Source: Caldifarciminota bacterium (GTDB lineage: Bacteria > Hydrothermota > Tepidihabitantia > SM23-42). From it: a DNA stretch of 44,446 nucleotides. Made by a program: the position numbers and the translations under genes. The stretch lies in contig DAOVAN010000003.1 in NCBI GenBank assembly GCA_030671005.1, positions 1-44,446 of the forward strand, given 5' to 3'. Shown here piece after piece: positions 35,462-42,447 of this stretch. The notes beneath the pieces are model-generated. The model did not search any database and was not told the origin of the DNA. It worked only from the letters and a program-made list of their open reading frames with translations. Numbering within the stretch: the first letter of the stretch is position 1; the number at the start of each line of letters is the position of its first letter.

Positions 35462-35719
35462 CTACTTCTTGTCGACTGTGGCACTGATGGGAATAGGTTT
35501 GATGGGCGGTCGGTATGTCGGCTGCACGACTTTCTCAATTGGGACATTGAGTTCCCGGGAGATTATCTTGGCGATGTGCCTACGGCACCCTTTGCCCTGA
35601 CAGAGTCCCATGGTCACTCTGAGAATTCTTTTGAGGTCATCAATGGTATGATAGCCCTCATGAATTTTCTGAACAATCTCTTGCTCGGTAATGTCCTCGC
35701 AACGACAAATTATTTTCAT
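35462..35719 (-). CDS. BFD-like [2Fe-2S]-binding protein
   Basis: 85 residues. CRCEDIT (C5, C7) and GLCQGKGC (C39, C44) give the C-x-C plus C-x4-C pattern of the bacterioferritin-associated ferredoxin-like domain. These domains are usually electron-transfer subunits of flavin oxidoreductases (for example proline or glycine dehydrogenases) or fused to them. No such flavoprotein is found beside it. The ATG has no Shine-Dalgarno, and a -10 ends 5 nt upstream. It is divergent from the ferredoxin at 35949, with a palindrome in the shared region. Confidence 0.88.
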   Translation of the reverse strand: MKIICRCEDITEQEIVQKIHEGYHTIDDLKRILRVTMGLCQGKGCRRHIAKIISRELNVPIEKVVQPTYRPPIKPIPISATVDKK

Positions 35720-35724
35720 AATCT

Positions 35725-35752
35725 ATTCTATTCAATATTGTACCGGAGTCAA
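35725..35752 (-). promoter_or_regulatory. Promoter of the BFD-like gene, predicted leaderless
   Basis: Minus-strand TTGACT (35752-35747), 16-bp spacer, TAGAAT (35730-35725), then 5 nt to the ATG at 35719. It may also serve lipB and lipA. Confidence 0.75.
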
Positions 35753-35813
35753 GAAATACCAAGTCGTCGATTATTTGCTGCCCTGCATCTAAATACCCGG
35801 TTGATTTCGGTAC

Positions 35814-35851
35814 TAGTCTGGTATTCTGGTACTTACCAGAATACCAGACTA
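35814..35851. promoter_or_regulatory. Perfect 18-bp palindrome between divergent iron-sulfur genes
   Basis: TAGTCTGGTATTCTGGTA and its exact reverse complement are separated by only CT. Within it the 7-mer TCTGGTA occurs four times, two in each orientation (8-bp spacing in each arm). It lies 61 bp from the BFD -35 and 62 bp from the ferredoxin -35, so an operator for a regulator binding cooperatively is plausible; a cruciform-forming repeat is the alternative. Confidence 0.55.
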
Positions 35852-35913
35852 CCCATACGATCTGACCATCCTGACTGTATCATACCCATACCAAGGATCG
35901 ATCTTGAGCCGTG

Positions 35914-35941
35914 TTGACTACACTATTTTTTTGTATATGAT
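35914..35941 (+). promoter_or_regulatory. Promoter of the ferredoxin gene, predicted leaderless
   Basis: TTGACT (35914-35919), 16-bp spacer, TATGAT (35936-35941), then 7 nt to the ATG at 35949. The longer in-frame start at 35904 lies upstream of the -35 and cannot be used from this promoter. Confidence 0.75.
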
Positions 35942-35948
35942 ATGGTGT

Positions 35949-36395
35949 ATGAATACAGAGGTTTCCACAGAACGCAGAAAGAAAGGGCCGTATGTGGTCA
36001 TCGAGTGTCCGGAAAAGATACCATGTGATCCATGTGTTGATGCGTGCCCGAATGAGGCAATATCAATACCCGGCTCGATAATCGAATTACCAGAAATCGA
36101 CTATGATAAATGCACCGGGTGTCTGGTCTGCATCCCGAGATGTCCAGGACTGGCAATATTCGTGGTCGACGAAACGCCCAAGGATCATTCAATCATTTAC
36201 ATTCCATATGAAATGTTACCAAGACCCAAGAAGGGTGACACAGCAAAGGGACTGGACCGTGAAGGAAAAGAACGATGCGAAGTTGAAATAATAAAGGTCA
36301 TAGACGCAAAGAAATTTGACCGCTGCGCGATCGTCGGCTTTTCCGTACCCAGAGATTTAGCTCAAGAAATCAAGGCGATTAAACTAAGAGAGTAA
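35949..36395 (+). CDS. Two-cluster 4Fe-4S ferredoxin-like protein
   Basis: 148 residues. Cluster 1 is ECPEKIPCDPCVDACP (an unusual C-x5-C-x2-C-x3-CP) and cluster 2 is CTGCLVCIPRCPG (standard C-x2-C-x2-C-x3-CP). A C-terminal domain of about 80 residues has KVIDAKKFDRCAIVGFSVP. The same arrangement of a BFD-like and a 4Fe-4S subunit is known beside FAD-dependent amine or proline dehydrogenases in clostridia; here the catalytic flavoprotein is missing. The start was placed at 35949 because it lies 7 nt after a -10; no Shine-Dalgarno is present. The peptidase gene follows after 42 bp. Confidence 0.88.
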   Translation: MNTEVSTERRKKGPYVVIECPEKIPCDPCVDACPNEAISIPGSIIELPEIDYDKCTGCLVCIPRCPGLAIFVVDETPKDHSIIYIPYEMLPRPKKGDTAKGLDREGKERCEVEIIKVIDAKKFDRCAIVGFSVPRDLAQEIKAIKLRE

Positions 36396-36437
36396 CCTTT
36401 TGCGCGCAAATCTTGTCTAAACAAATGAGGTGAAAAA

Positions 36438-38054
36438 ATGATAAAAAGATTGACATCAATTTTACTAGTCACGCTCGTCTTTGCCGTAGCTGACGAGTAT
36501 CTGGTACGTGTTGACCTTAATGAGGAAAGGTTAATACCACTTTCAGAGCAGGGTTTAAAGACCCTCGCAGAACTTGAACATACTGCGATTGTGCTACTTA
36601 CCGATGCTGAATTTGATAAAATCCAGCCATTCAGTCATCGAATACTGGACACACAGCCACAAGAGGGTGACTATTATCTTGTATTGCCTGTGGATCGTGC
36701 ACTTGATTTAACTATCTATGGCGATATCCTGATGCACGATGGCGACGACTATCTGCTCAAATTACACGCTGGTATGCTCGAATCACTGATAAAACAAAAG
36801 ATCATGATTAAACGCTTACCGTTCACGCCCATGGTGCTTCAAAGCAAGAAAGATCTCTCTCCACCGGCTCATGGTCCTCAACTTCCCGCTGTGTTTTACA
36901 ACTATATGGTTCAAGAAATGGTGGACAGCGTCGATGCCGACAGCATTCTCAGTTATGTACAGAGGCTGCAGGACTACGTCACGAGATACTCCACCCATGA
37001 TTCCTGTTTTGCAGCGGCTGGCTATATTTCTGACAAATTCGTTGCCTATGGATGTGATTCAGTCTTCATGCAGTATCATGTAGCAGGTCATGCACCGAAC
37101 GTTATCGGTATCAAGCGTGGAGAAGTATACCCTGATTCTATATATACAATAATATGCGGTCACTTTGACGCCACCTCCTATGCCGTGCCCGATATCGCAC
37201 CCGGTGCCGATGACAATGCCAGCGGTACCGCTGCCGTAATCGAAGCAGCACGGGTAATGCGTGATTATCAGTTCGAATATTCAATAAGGTATATCGCTTT
37301 TTCAGGAGAAGAATGGGGACTGTACGGCAGCGAGCACTATGCGCAACTCGCCCGCACTCAGGGTGACAGCATTCTCGGAGTACTCAACGGCGACATGATT
37401 GCCTACGCAGATGTGCAGCCGGAAAGCCTTGAGGTTTTTGCAAAAACCTCGAATCCTTCCTGTGGACCATTTGCCGATTTTTTCATCGCAGCGGCCGATA
37501 CCTATACTACACTCAGGACCAACAAGCGTTTGACTACGACCATGGTATATTCAGACCATGCGCCATTCTGGGACCAAGGATATCTGGCATTGTGTAACAT
37601 CGAAGACTTCTGGGTAATGAATCCTTATTATCACACGCCGGGCGACACCATTGGTGCCGGCTACAATGACCACACGTTTTGCACTGAAGTAACCAAAGCA
37701 GAAATCGCGGCCCTGGCACTACTGGCAATTCCGTATGGAACCGGAGTCGCCGAATACCCGAAAACGACATCGCAAATCACACGGCTCACCGTGTACCCTA
37801 ATATCAGCAATACCTATTTTACCATTAATCTCACCGCCAACGAAGCGGTCGGTTCGATACATCTGAAGATCTTTGATGCAACGGGTCGTGTGGTGAAAAA
37901 CATTCTCCCGCGGTCATCAGTTATCGCTGATCGGTTATCGGCAACGTGGGATGGGACCGACAATGCAGGACGGAAACTACCAGAGGGTATTTACTTCTTG
38001 GAACTAGAAGATGCCCGCTCTACCCCGCCCGTGAAGCTCATACTGCTACGTTAG
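36438..38054 (+). CDS. Secreted M28-family aminopeptidase with FlgD-like C-terminal domain
   Basis: 538 residues; signal peptide at 1-18. Residues 20-135 form an N-terminal propeptide-like domain. The M28 domain has the co-catalytic zinc ligands and base: H242 (GHFDAT), D258 (GADDNASG), E291-E292 (SGEEWG), D319 (LNGDM) and H374 (YSDHAPF). The last ~90 residues begin TRLTVYPN and contain WDGTDNAGRKLPEGIYF (504-520), which match the FlgD/T9SS type-A C-terminal sorting domains of FCB-type phyla. The enzyme is probably exported to the outside as an exopeptidase. Shine-Dalgarno GAGGTGA is before the ATG. Confidence 0.92.
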   Translation: MIKRLTSILLVTLVFAVADEYLVRVDLNEERLIPLSEQGLKTLAELEHTAIVLLTDAEFDKIQPFSHRILDTQPQEGDYYLVLPVDRALDLTIYGDILMHDGDDYLLKLHAGMLESLIKQKIMIKRLPFTPMVLQSKKDLSPPAHGPQLPAVFYNYMVQEMVDSVDADSILSYVQRLQDYVTRYSTHDSCFAAAGYISDKFVAYGCDSVFMQYHVAGHAPNVIGIKRGEVYPDSIYTIICGHFDATSYAVPDIAPGADDNASGTAAVIEAARVMRDYQFEYSIRYIAFSGEEWGLYGSEHYAQLARTQGDSILGVLNGDMIAYADVQPESLEVFAKTSNPSCGPFADFFIAAADTYTTLRTNKRLTTTMVYSDHAPFWDQGYLALCNIEDFWVMNPYYHTPGDTIGAGYNDHTFCTEVTKAEIAALALLAIPYGTGVAEYPKTTSQITRLTVYPNISNTYFTINLTANEAVGSIHLKIFDATGRVVKNILPRSSVIADRLSATWDGTDNAGRKLPEGIYFLELEDARSTPPVKLILLR

Positions 38055-38096
38055 GTTATAGATTCGCGGTTCTCCTGTAACAACCAGAGGCATTGA

Positions 38097-38339
38097 TCAC
38101 GCTTTCTCAGCCTCAATCCATTTTCTGATTTCATCTTTGCTCGGCATCCTTCCTGAGCTAACCACTTTTCCATTAATGACCAATCCTGGGGTCGCCATTA
38201 TTTTGTATTCCATCATTCTCTTCAAGTCGGTGACCTTCTGAACATCAGCCGCGATGTCCATTTCGGCCAGGACATCGATCGTCCTTTTTGCTACCTCCTG
38301 GCAGCGGGGGCAACCCGGCCCCAATATCCTAATCTCCAT
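38097..38339 (-). CDS. Small CxxC thioredoxin-like redox protein
   Basis: 80 residues (start ATG at 38339, with AAAGGAG 5 nt upstream; longer frames are in the permease tail). It starts with EIRILGPGCPRCQEVAKRT, the CPRC active site of the MTH895/TM0996 thioredoxin family, and the cis-proline segment MATPGLVINGKVVSSGRMPS is present. In many genomes such proteins sit with ArsR-type regulators and permeases of the DUF318 type. It follows the permease by 10 bp. Confidence 0.93.
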   Translation of the reverse strand: MEIRILGPGCPRCQEVAKRTIDVLAEMDIAADVQKVTDLKRMMEYKIMATPGLVINGKVVSSGRMPSKDEIRKWIEAEKA

Positions 38340-38349
38340 GCTACTCCTT

Positions 38350-39516
38350 TCAGAATAAAGCACCAAACACCCAACCTGCAAAACTGGACATGATAACGAC
38401 CAACACAATATAGCAAAACGTTCTCTTGAAACCAATAATGCTGTGAATGACCAGAATACTCGGTAGACTCACTGCTGGACCAGCAAGTAGCAATGCCAGG
38501 GCTGGCCCCTTGCCCATACCACTGCCGAGAAGTCCTTGAAGTATCGGCACTTCGGTCAGCGTTGCGAAATACATGAAGGCACCAGCAATCGATGCAAAAA
38601 AATTGGACCACAGAGAATTGCCTCCAACCAACATGGCGACGAATCTTGAGGGTATTATTCCGGCATCGGTGTTGGGCCGGCCGAGCAGGAAACCCGCAAT
38701 AAGAACTCCGGCAAAGAGCAGGGGCAGGATTTGTTTGGCAAAAATCCACGTTGAATGTACCCAATCTGTGATTTCATTCTTCTTGAACCACCTAAGAAGC
38801 ATCATGGAAAGAACAACGAGCAGCCCGGCGGTCAGATACCAGTGAATACCGTAGATTGTGTTCCACAAACCATTTGCCTGGGTTGGTTTCGCCCAAGCTG
38901 CGAAAATCAGTATCAGGACAAGAACAAGAAAATACAAACCATTTTGCCCGAGGGAGCGCGATTTGCCAGCAGGTGATTCAGAGGCTATGAGTTCCTCGTC
39001 AGTTCCTTGTTTGTCCCTAAAGAAGAGCGACATCAAAAGACCGATGATAATGGAGAACGCTATCGCGCCAACTGCGCGTGCGATACCGAGCTCGTATCCG
39101 AGCACCCGTGCCGTGAGAATAATTGCCAGGGCGTTTATTGCTGGTCCAGAATAGAGAAACGTCGTAGCCGGTCCAATGCCCGCGCCTCTCGTATAGATCC
39201 CGGCAAACATGGGCAAAACCGTACAGGAACAGACGGCGAGTATGCTGCCGGAGATTGATGCTACACCATAGGAGAGAATTTTGTTTGCCCGAGCGCCAAA
39301 GTATTTGATCACCGCTTCCTTGGATATGAAGATACAGATGGCACCGGCGATAAAAAACGCGGGGATCAGACAAAAAAGAACATGTTCGCGCGCATATTCT
39401 TGAAGCATCAGGAATGCCTCAAGAATTGCTCCCTGCATTCTTATCCCTGTGAAAGGTACAAAATAGACGATCAGGAAGGCAACAATGAATAATAACAGTC
39501 TGGTTCGATCCTTCAT
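38350..39516 (-). CDS. DUF318/ArsP-like membrane permease
   Basis: 388 residues with about ten membrane segments. Conserved motifs are FFIAGAICIFISKEAVIKYF, the CSCTVLPMFAGIYTRGAGIG block with a cysteine pair, GPATTFLYSGPAINALA, and a repeated half near the C-terminus (ATLTEVPILQGLLGSGMGKG). This family (UPF0718/YraQ) includes ArsP, exporting trivalent organoarsenicals, and suspected metal exporters. Substrate is unresolved. It overlaps arsR by 4 bp (ATGA) and precedes the CxxC protein, forming a three-gene operon. Confidence 0.9.
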   Translation of the reverse strand: MKDRTRLLLFIVAFLIVYFVPFTGIRMQGAILEAFLMLQEYAREHVLFCLIPAFFIAGAICIFISKEAVIKYFGARANKILSYGVASISGSILAVCSCTVLPMFAGIYTRGAGIGPATTFLYSGPAINALAIILTARVLGYELGIARAVGAIAFSIIIGLLMSLFFRDKQGTDEELIASESPAGKSRSLGQNGLYFLVLVLILIFAAWAKPTQANGLWNTIYGIHWYLTAGLLVVLSMMLLRWFKKNEITDWVHSTWIFAKQILPLLFAGVLIAGFLLGRPNTDAGIIPSRFVAMLVGGNSLWSNFFASIAGAFMYFATLTEVPILQGLLGSGMGKGPALALLLAGPAVSLPSILVIHSIIGFKRTFCYIVLVVIMSSFAGWVFGALF

Positions 39517-39845
39517 TGCATACTCTTCATTAATGAATCAAACATATCGCGACTCTTCTTCAAATTCTCCAGAATGCAAATTTCCATCAGGTCAATGAGT
39601 TTGATGATCCTCGAGTCAGCGACCGCATACCAGACTTCCTGGCCTCGTTTTTCACTGCGCACGATACCGGCGTTGCGTAATATCGCCAAATGATGAGAAA
39701 CATTTGATTGCTCGCCACCAACATAGGGAATGATCTTGCAAACACAACACGGGCCAACACGCAATTTCTCCAGGATTTTGAGGCGCAACGGATGAGCAAG
39801 TGCGTTGAATGCCCTGGCTTTTTTTCCGGTCATTTGAATTGCCAT
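39513..39845 (-). CDS. arsR: ArsR-family metal(loid)-sensing repressor
   Basis: 110 residues with a winged helix-turn-helix: ALAHPLRLKILEKLR, GGEQSNVSHHLAILRNAGIV (recognition helix) and VRSEKRGQEVWYAV. GPCCVCKI has three cysteines (C-C-x-C) at the head of the DNA-binding helix region, similar in place to the ELCVCDL of arsenite sensors, and another Cys is in EICILE. The ATG lies 5 nt after a -10, without a Shine-Dalgarno. It represses its own operon through the dyad at 39854-39873. Confidence 0.93.
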   Translation of the reverse strand: MAIQMTGKKARAFNALAHPLRLKILEKLRVGPCCVCKIIPYVGGEQSNVSHHLAILRNAGIVRSEKRGQEVWYAVADSRIIKLIDLMEICILENLKKSRDMFDSLMKSMQ

Positions 39846-39850
39846 ATATG

Positions 39851-39878
39851 ATTATATGTAGATATCTTCATATGTCAA
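39851..39878 (-). promoter_or_regulatory. Promoter of the arsR operon, predicted leaderless
   Basis: Minus-strand TTGACA (39878-39873), 16-bp spacer, TATAAT (39856-39851), then 5 nt to the ATG at 39845. Both hexamers are nearly consensus. Confidence 0.85.
39854..39873. promoter_or_regulatory. Probable ArsR operator
   Basis: A 20-bp dyad fills the spacer and touches both promoter hexamers. It begins ATATG and ends CATAT with AGATATCT in the centre; 18 of 20 positions are symmetric. ArsR/SmtB proteins bind AT-rich dyads of this kind and block RNA polymerase. Confidence 0.75.
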
Positions 39879-39932
39879 TACCCGATGTGCTAGTCCTCTG
39901 CCGCTCGCTTCGTGCCTATTTATGAGGTAATC

Positions 39933-40283
39933 CTATCTTATGTGGTCGGGACAGGAAACGCGACCTGTCTCAGGGTCGTAAAGATACTGGCTATTCGTTA
40001 CCGGGCAGTAAAGATCGCTCTCGGCCAGGCCGTTCAAACCGGGCAGGTGCGCAGGATAGATGCCTTCTCTTATGTAGCACAGGCGCACCTCTATTTCGAT
40101 CTTTCTCACTTGCGCTAAGCACTCGACACTCCTTGCCCGTTCAATGGGCGATGTCATGTTCCCAGGGCCAGAGCTTTCTTGGCCGCGATAATAATAAATC
40201 GCAAAGAAAGCGATCACCGCGATGATAATCATCGAAATCACGAGTGATATGGCCGTGAAGCCTTCTCGGAACGGCCTCTTCAT
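39933..40283 (-). CDS. Type IV pilin-like small protein
   Basis: 116 residues from the ATG at 40283 (preceded by 6 nt after a -10; upstream starts at 40298 and 40289 lie at or before the predicted transcription start). The leader KRPFREG is followed by FTAISLVISMIIIAVIAFFAIYYY, matching a prepilin-peptidase site and the pilin N-terminal helix. The position +5 Glu of most pilins is Ser here. The C-terminal half has CPVTNSQYLYDPETGRVSCPDH, as in small pseudopilins. No other pilus gene is nearby. Confidence 0.75.
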   Translation of the reverse strand: MKRPFREGFTAISLVISMIIIAVIAFFAIYYYRGQESSGPGNMTSPIERARSVECLAQVRKIEIEVRLCYIREGIYPAHLPGLNGLAESDLYCPVTNSQYLYDPETGRVSCPDHIR

Positions 40284-40289
40284 GTTCAT

Positions 40290-40317
40290 AATGTACACTT
40301 TTGAGGTACGCTGTCAA
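40290..40317 (-). promoter_or_regulatory. Promoter of the pilin-like gene, predicted leaderless
   Basis: Minus-strand TTGACA (40317-40312), 16-bp spacer, TACATT (40295-40290), then 6 nt to the ATG at 40283. It is divergent from the rpsH promoter, the two -35 hexamers being 27 bp apart. Confidence 0.65.
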
Positions 40318-40344
40318 TAACGACGTAATTGTGTATATTACCTA

Positions 40345-40372
40345 TTGACTTTTCGTGTGATTTGGGTATAAT
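40345..40372 (+). promoter_or_regulatory. Promoter of the rpsH-secY-adk operon
   Basis: TTGACT (40345-40350), 16-bp spacer, TATAAT (40367-40372). Transcription should start near 40379, giving a leader of about 48 nt that carries AGGAGG 4 nt before the rpsH ATG. Confidence 0.85.
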
Positions 40373-40426
40373 GCTAGTCTATGGTAAAAATAAAAAGTCT
40401 ATTTATCGAAACTTGCAGGAGGTTTG

Positions 40427-40810
40427 ATGGACCCAATTGCTGATATGCTGACGATCATTAGAAACGGCTGTCGAGGTCAGAAACAAGAGGTCACCGTTCC
40501 CTACTCCCGGCTCAAGACCGAGGTTTTACGGGTCATTCTCGAGGAGGGCTATATCAACAACTTTACGCTTGATTCGAAAAAAAGAAAAATCACAATCATG
40601 TTGAAGTACGCGAAGAATGGTGAATCTGTAATCAGAAACCTCGAGCGGATATCAAAGTGTTCGCGCCGCGTTTATGTCTCGAAGAGCGAGATCCCACGAG
40701 TGTTAGGAGGCCTAGGCACTGCCATACTCACAACGCCGGTGGGTGTACTCAGCGACCGTGAGGCACGACGCAAAGGCGTAGGAGGCGAAGTCATCACCTT
40801 CGTCTATTAA
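40427..40810 (+). CDS. rpsH: 30S ribosomal protein S8
   Basis: 127 residues. Begins DPIADMLTIIRNG; the closing ILTTPVGVLSDREARRKGVGGEVITFVY has the S8 signature (given in part). The ATG at 40427 has AGGAGG 4 nt upstream; a TTG codon directly before it is not needed. Unlike in most bacteria, rpsH here is first in its operon and has its own promoter; rplN, rplX, rplE and rpsN are not in the upstream region. Confidence 0.98.
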   Translation: MDPIADMLTIIRNGCRGQKQEVTVPYSRLKTEVLRVILEEGYINNFTLDSKKRKITIMLKYAKNGESVIRNLERISKCSRRVYVSKSEIPRVLGGLGTAILTTPVGVLSDREARRKGVGGEVITFVY

Positions 40811-40823
40811 CGGAGAGATCAAA

Positions 40824-41393
40824 ATGTCCAAGAATCGCTTTCGACCAATTATTATTCCAAAACAGGTCAAGCTCTCAGTCGTGAATTCGTTTGTTAAAGT
40901 TGGAGGACCGCTCGGCAATCTCGAACTGAAAATGAGTTCCAAGGTTAAGGCAGTAGTGGAAGAGGACAAGGTATTTATCAAGGCTCTCGAAAACACAAAA
41001 ACTGCTGCGTCACATCAAGGTACCATGAGATCGTTGATCAAGAATATGATAGATGGTGTGATGGAAGGATTCCAGAAGACTCTGATAATCGAAGGAACGG
41101 GCTACCGCGCACAGATGAGCGGCGCAGGTTTACAGCTCTTCCTCGGCTACTCAAAACCGAAAACGGTCGCCATACCTCAAGATGTGAAGTGCGAATTGAA
41201 AGTAGTGAAGAGTGCTGAAAAAGGAGACTTGACGTACATAACCCTGAAGGGAATCGATAAACAGAAAGTAGGCGATATTGCGGCGCTAATTAAGAAGACA
41301 AGAAAACCCGACCCCTATAAGCACAAGGGAGTTCGCTACGCGGATGAAGTTCTGAGAAAGAAAATTGGTAAGCGTGCGGTTGTACAGGCATAA
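40824..41393 (+). CDS. rplF: 50S ribosomal protein L6
   Basis: 189 residues with the two-fold L6 repeat. LSVVNSFVKVGGPLGNLEL opens the first domain, and the C-terminal KPDPYKHKGVRYADEVLRKKIGKR (in part) is the L6 signature PDPYKGKGIRY with His replacing the usual glycine. Shine-Dalgarno GGAGAGAT precedes the ATG, 13 bp after rpsH. Confidence 0.98.
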   Translation: MSKNRFRPIIIPKQVKLSVVNSFVKVGGPLGNLELKMSSKVKAVVEEDKVFIKALENTKTAASHQGTMRSLIKNMIDGVMEGFQKTLIIEGTGYRAQMSGAGLQLFLGYSKPKTVAIPQDVKCELKVVKSAEKGDLTYITLKGIDKQKVGDIAALIKKTRKPDPYKHKGVRYADEVLRKKIGKRAVVQA

Positions 41394-41403
41394 GGAGGAA
41401 TAA

Positions 41404-41748
41404 TTGGCATTACGTGGCAGAAAAAAAAGACAGCAGAGTATTAGAAAGAAACTAATCGGTACGACCGACCGCCCGAGGCTATGTGTCTTTCGAAGCAACC
41501 GTTATATCTATGCTCAGGTGATCGACGATACAAAACAGAAAGTGATGCTCGCATGTTCCTCGTCTAACCTAAAGGATACTAAGGACAAGAAAAAGATCGA
41601 GATAGCGACCGAGGTAGGCAAGATGATTGGCAAAATTGCGGCTGAGAAAGGCATCAAGAGAGTGGCCTTTGATCGCGCTGGATACAGGTACCACGGTCGC
41701 GTCAAGGCTTTAGCCGAAGGCGCCCGTGCCGCTGGGCTGGAGTTCTAG
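41404..41748 (+). CDS. rplR: 50S ribosomal protein L18
   Basis: 114 residues, binds 5S r[23 protein letters not shown] and the C-terminal [20 protein letters not shown] are diagnostic. The start is TTG with AGGAGG 5 nt upstream, 10 bp after rplF. Confidence 0.97.
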   Translation: MALRGRKKRQQSIRKKLIGTTDRPRLCVFRSNRYIYAQVIDDTKQKVMLACSSSNLKDTKDKKKIEIATEVGKMIGKIAAEKGIKRVAFDRAGYRYHGRVKALAEGARAAGLEF

Positions 41749-41759
41749 AAGGAGGTTTG

Positions 41760-42293
41760 GTGATAGAATCTACCCCATTCTTTGAGAAACTTATCGAATT
41801 AAAAAGAGTCTCAAAAGTAGTAAAGGGAGGTAAGAGACTAAAGCTATATGCATGTGTTGTGGTGGGTGATGGAACGGGCAACGTTGGCGTCGGTCACGCG
41901 AAGTCGTCAGAAGTGGCTCCCGCGATAAGGAAAGCCACCGAGGGTGCCAAGAAAAAGATGATGAAGGTTGATGTCACAGGAGGTACAATCCTACATCCAG
42001 TAATCGGCAGATTCTGTGCCTGCAGGGTAGTTCTGAAACCAGCCCTTACTGGTACTGGTATCATCGCATCGAGCGCAGTACGCGCGGTTTGCGAGGCAGC
42101 AGGTATCAAGAATATCCTCACCAAGTCGCTCGGCTCGAACAACACGACGAATCTCGCACGCGCCACTATAAATGGGCTGAAATCAATCCGTTCAATTGCC
42201 GAAGTCGCCGAGATGCGCAACAAACCGGTTGAATACTTCATGAGGAAGAAGAATGAAAAAGCTGAAAGTAACACTGAAGAAAAGTCTGATTGA
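41760..42293 (+). CDS. rpsE: 30S ribosomal protein S5
   Basis: 177 residues. [20 protein letters not shown] is the N-terminal RNA-binding motif (usual VVKGGRRF.F.A), and [29 protein letters not shown] is the S5 signature (in part). The GTG at 41760 was chosen over a TTG one codon earlier because AAGGAGG is then 4 nt away. Its 3' end overlaps rpmD by 41 bp. Confidence 0.97.
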   Translation: MIESTPFFEKLIELKRVSKVVKGGKRLKLYACVVVGDGTGNVGVGHAKSSEVAPAIRKATEGAKKKMMKVDVTGGTILHPVIGRFCACRVVLKPALTGTGIIASSAVRAVCEAAGIKNILTKSLGSNNTTNLARATINGLKSIRSIAEVAEMRNKPVEYFMRKKNEKAESNTEEKSD

Positions 42294-42447
42294 CAAACAA
42301 AAGAAACACAAGCTCACGTTAAGAGCCTTGGGTCTGACAAAAATCGGAAAAACAAGGACATTTCCCGATAATGAGGCAGTACGTGGGATGATAAATCAGG
42401 TATCCTATATGGTGGAGGTTGAGGAGATCGCTCATGAAACTGAGTGA
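42253..42447 (+). CDS. rpmD: 50S ribosomal protein L30
   Basis: 64 residues, normal length. [20 protein letters not shown] is followed by the L30 signature [21 protein letters not shown] (in part) and [13 protein letters not shown]. Its first 41 bp lie inside rpsE in another frame; GAGGAAGAAG before the ATG may be its ribosome site. Confidence 0.95.
   Translation: MKKLKVTLKKSLIDKQKKHKLTLRALGLTKIGKTRTFPDNEAVRGMINQVSYMVEVEEIAHETE

Noticed and set aside
35904..35948. Longer ferredoxin start at 35904
   Set aside because: It lies upstream of the -35 box of the only promoter seen, and the added residues are hydrophobic without family similarity.
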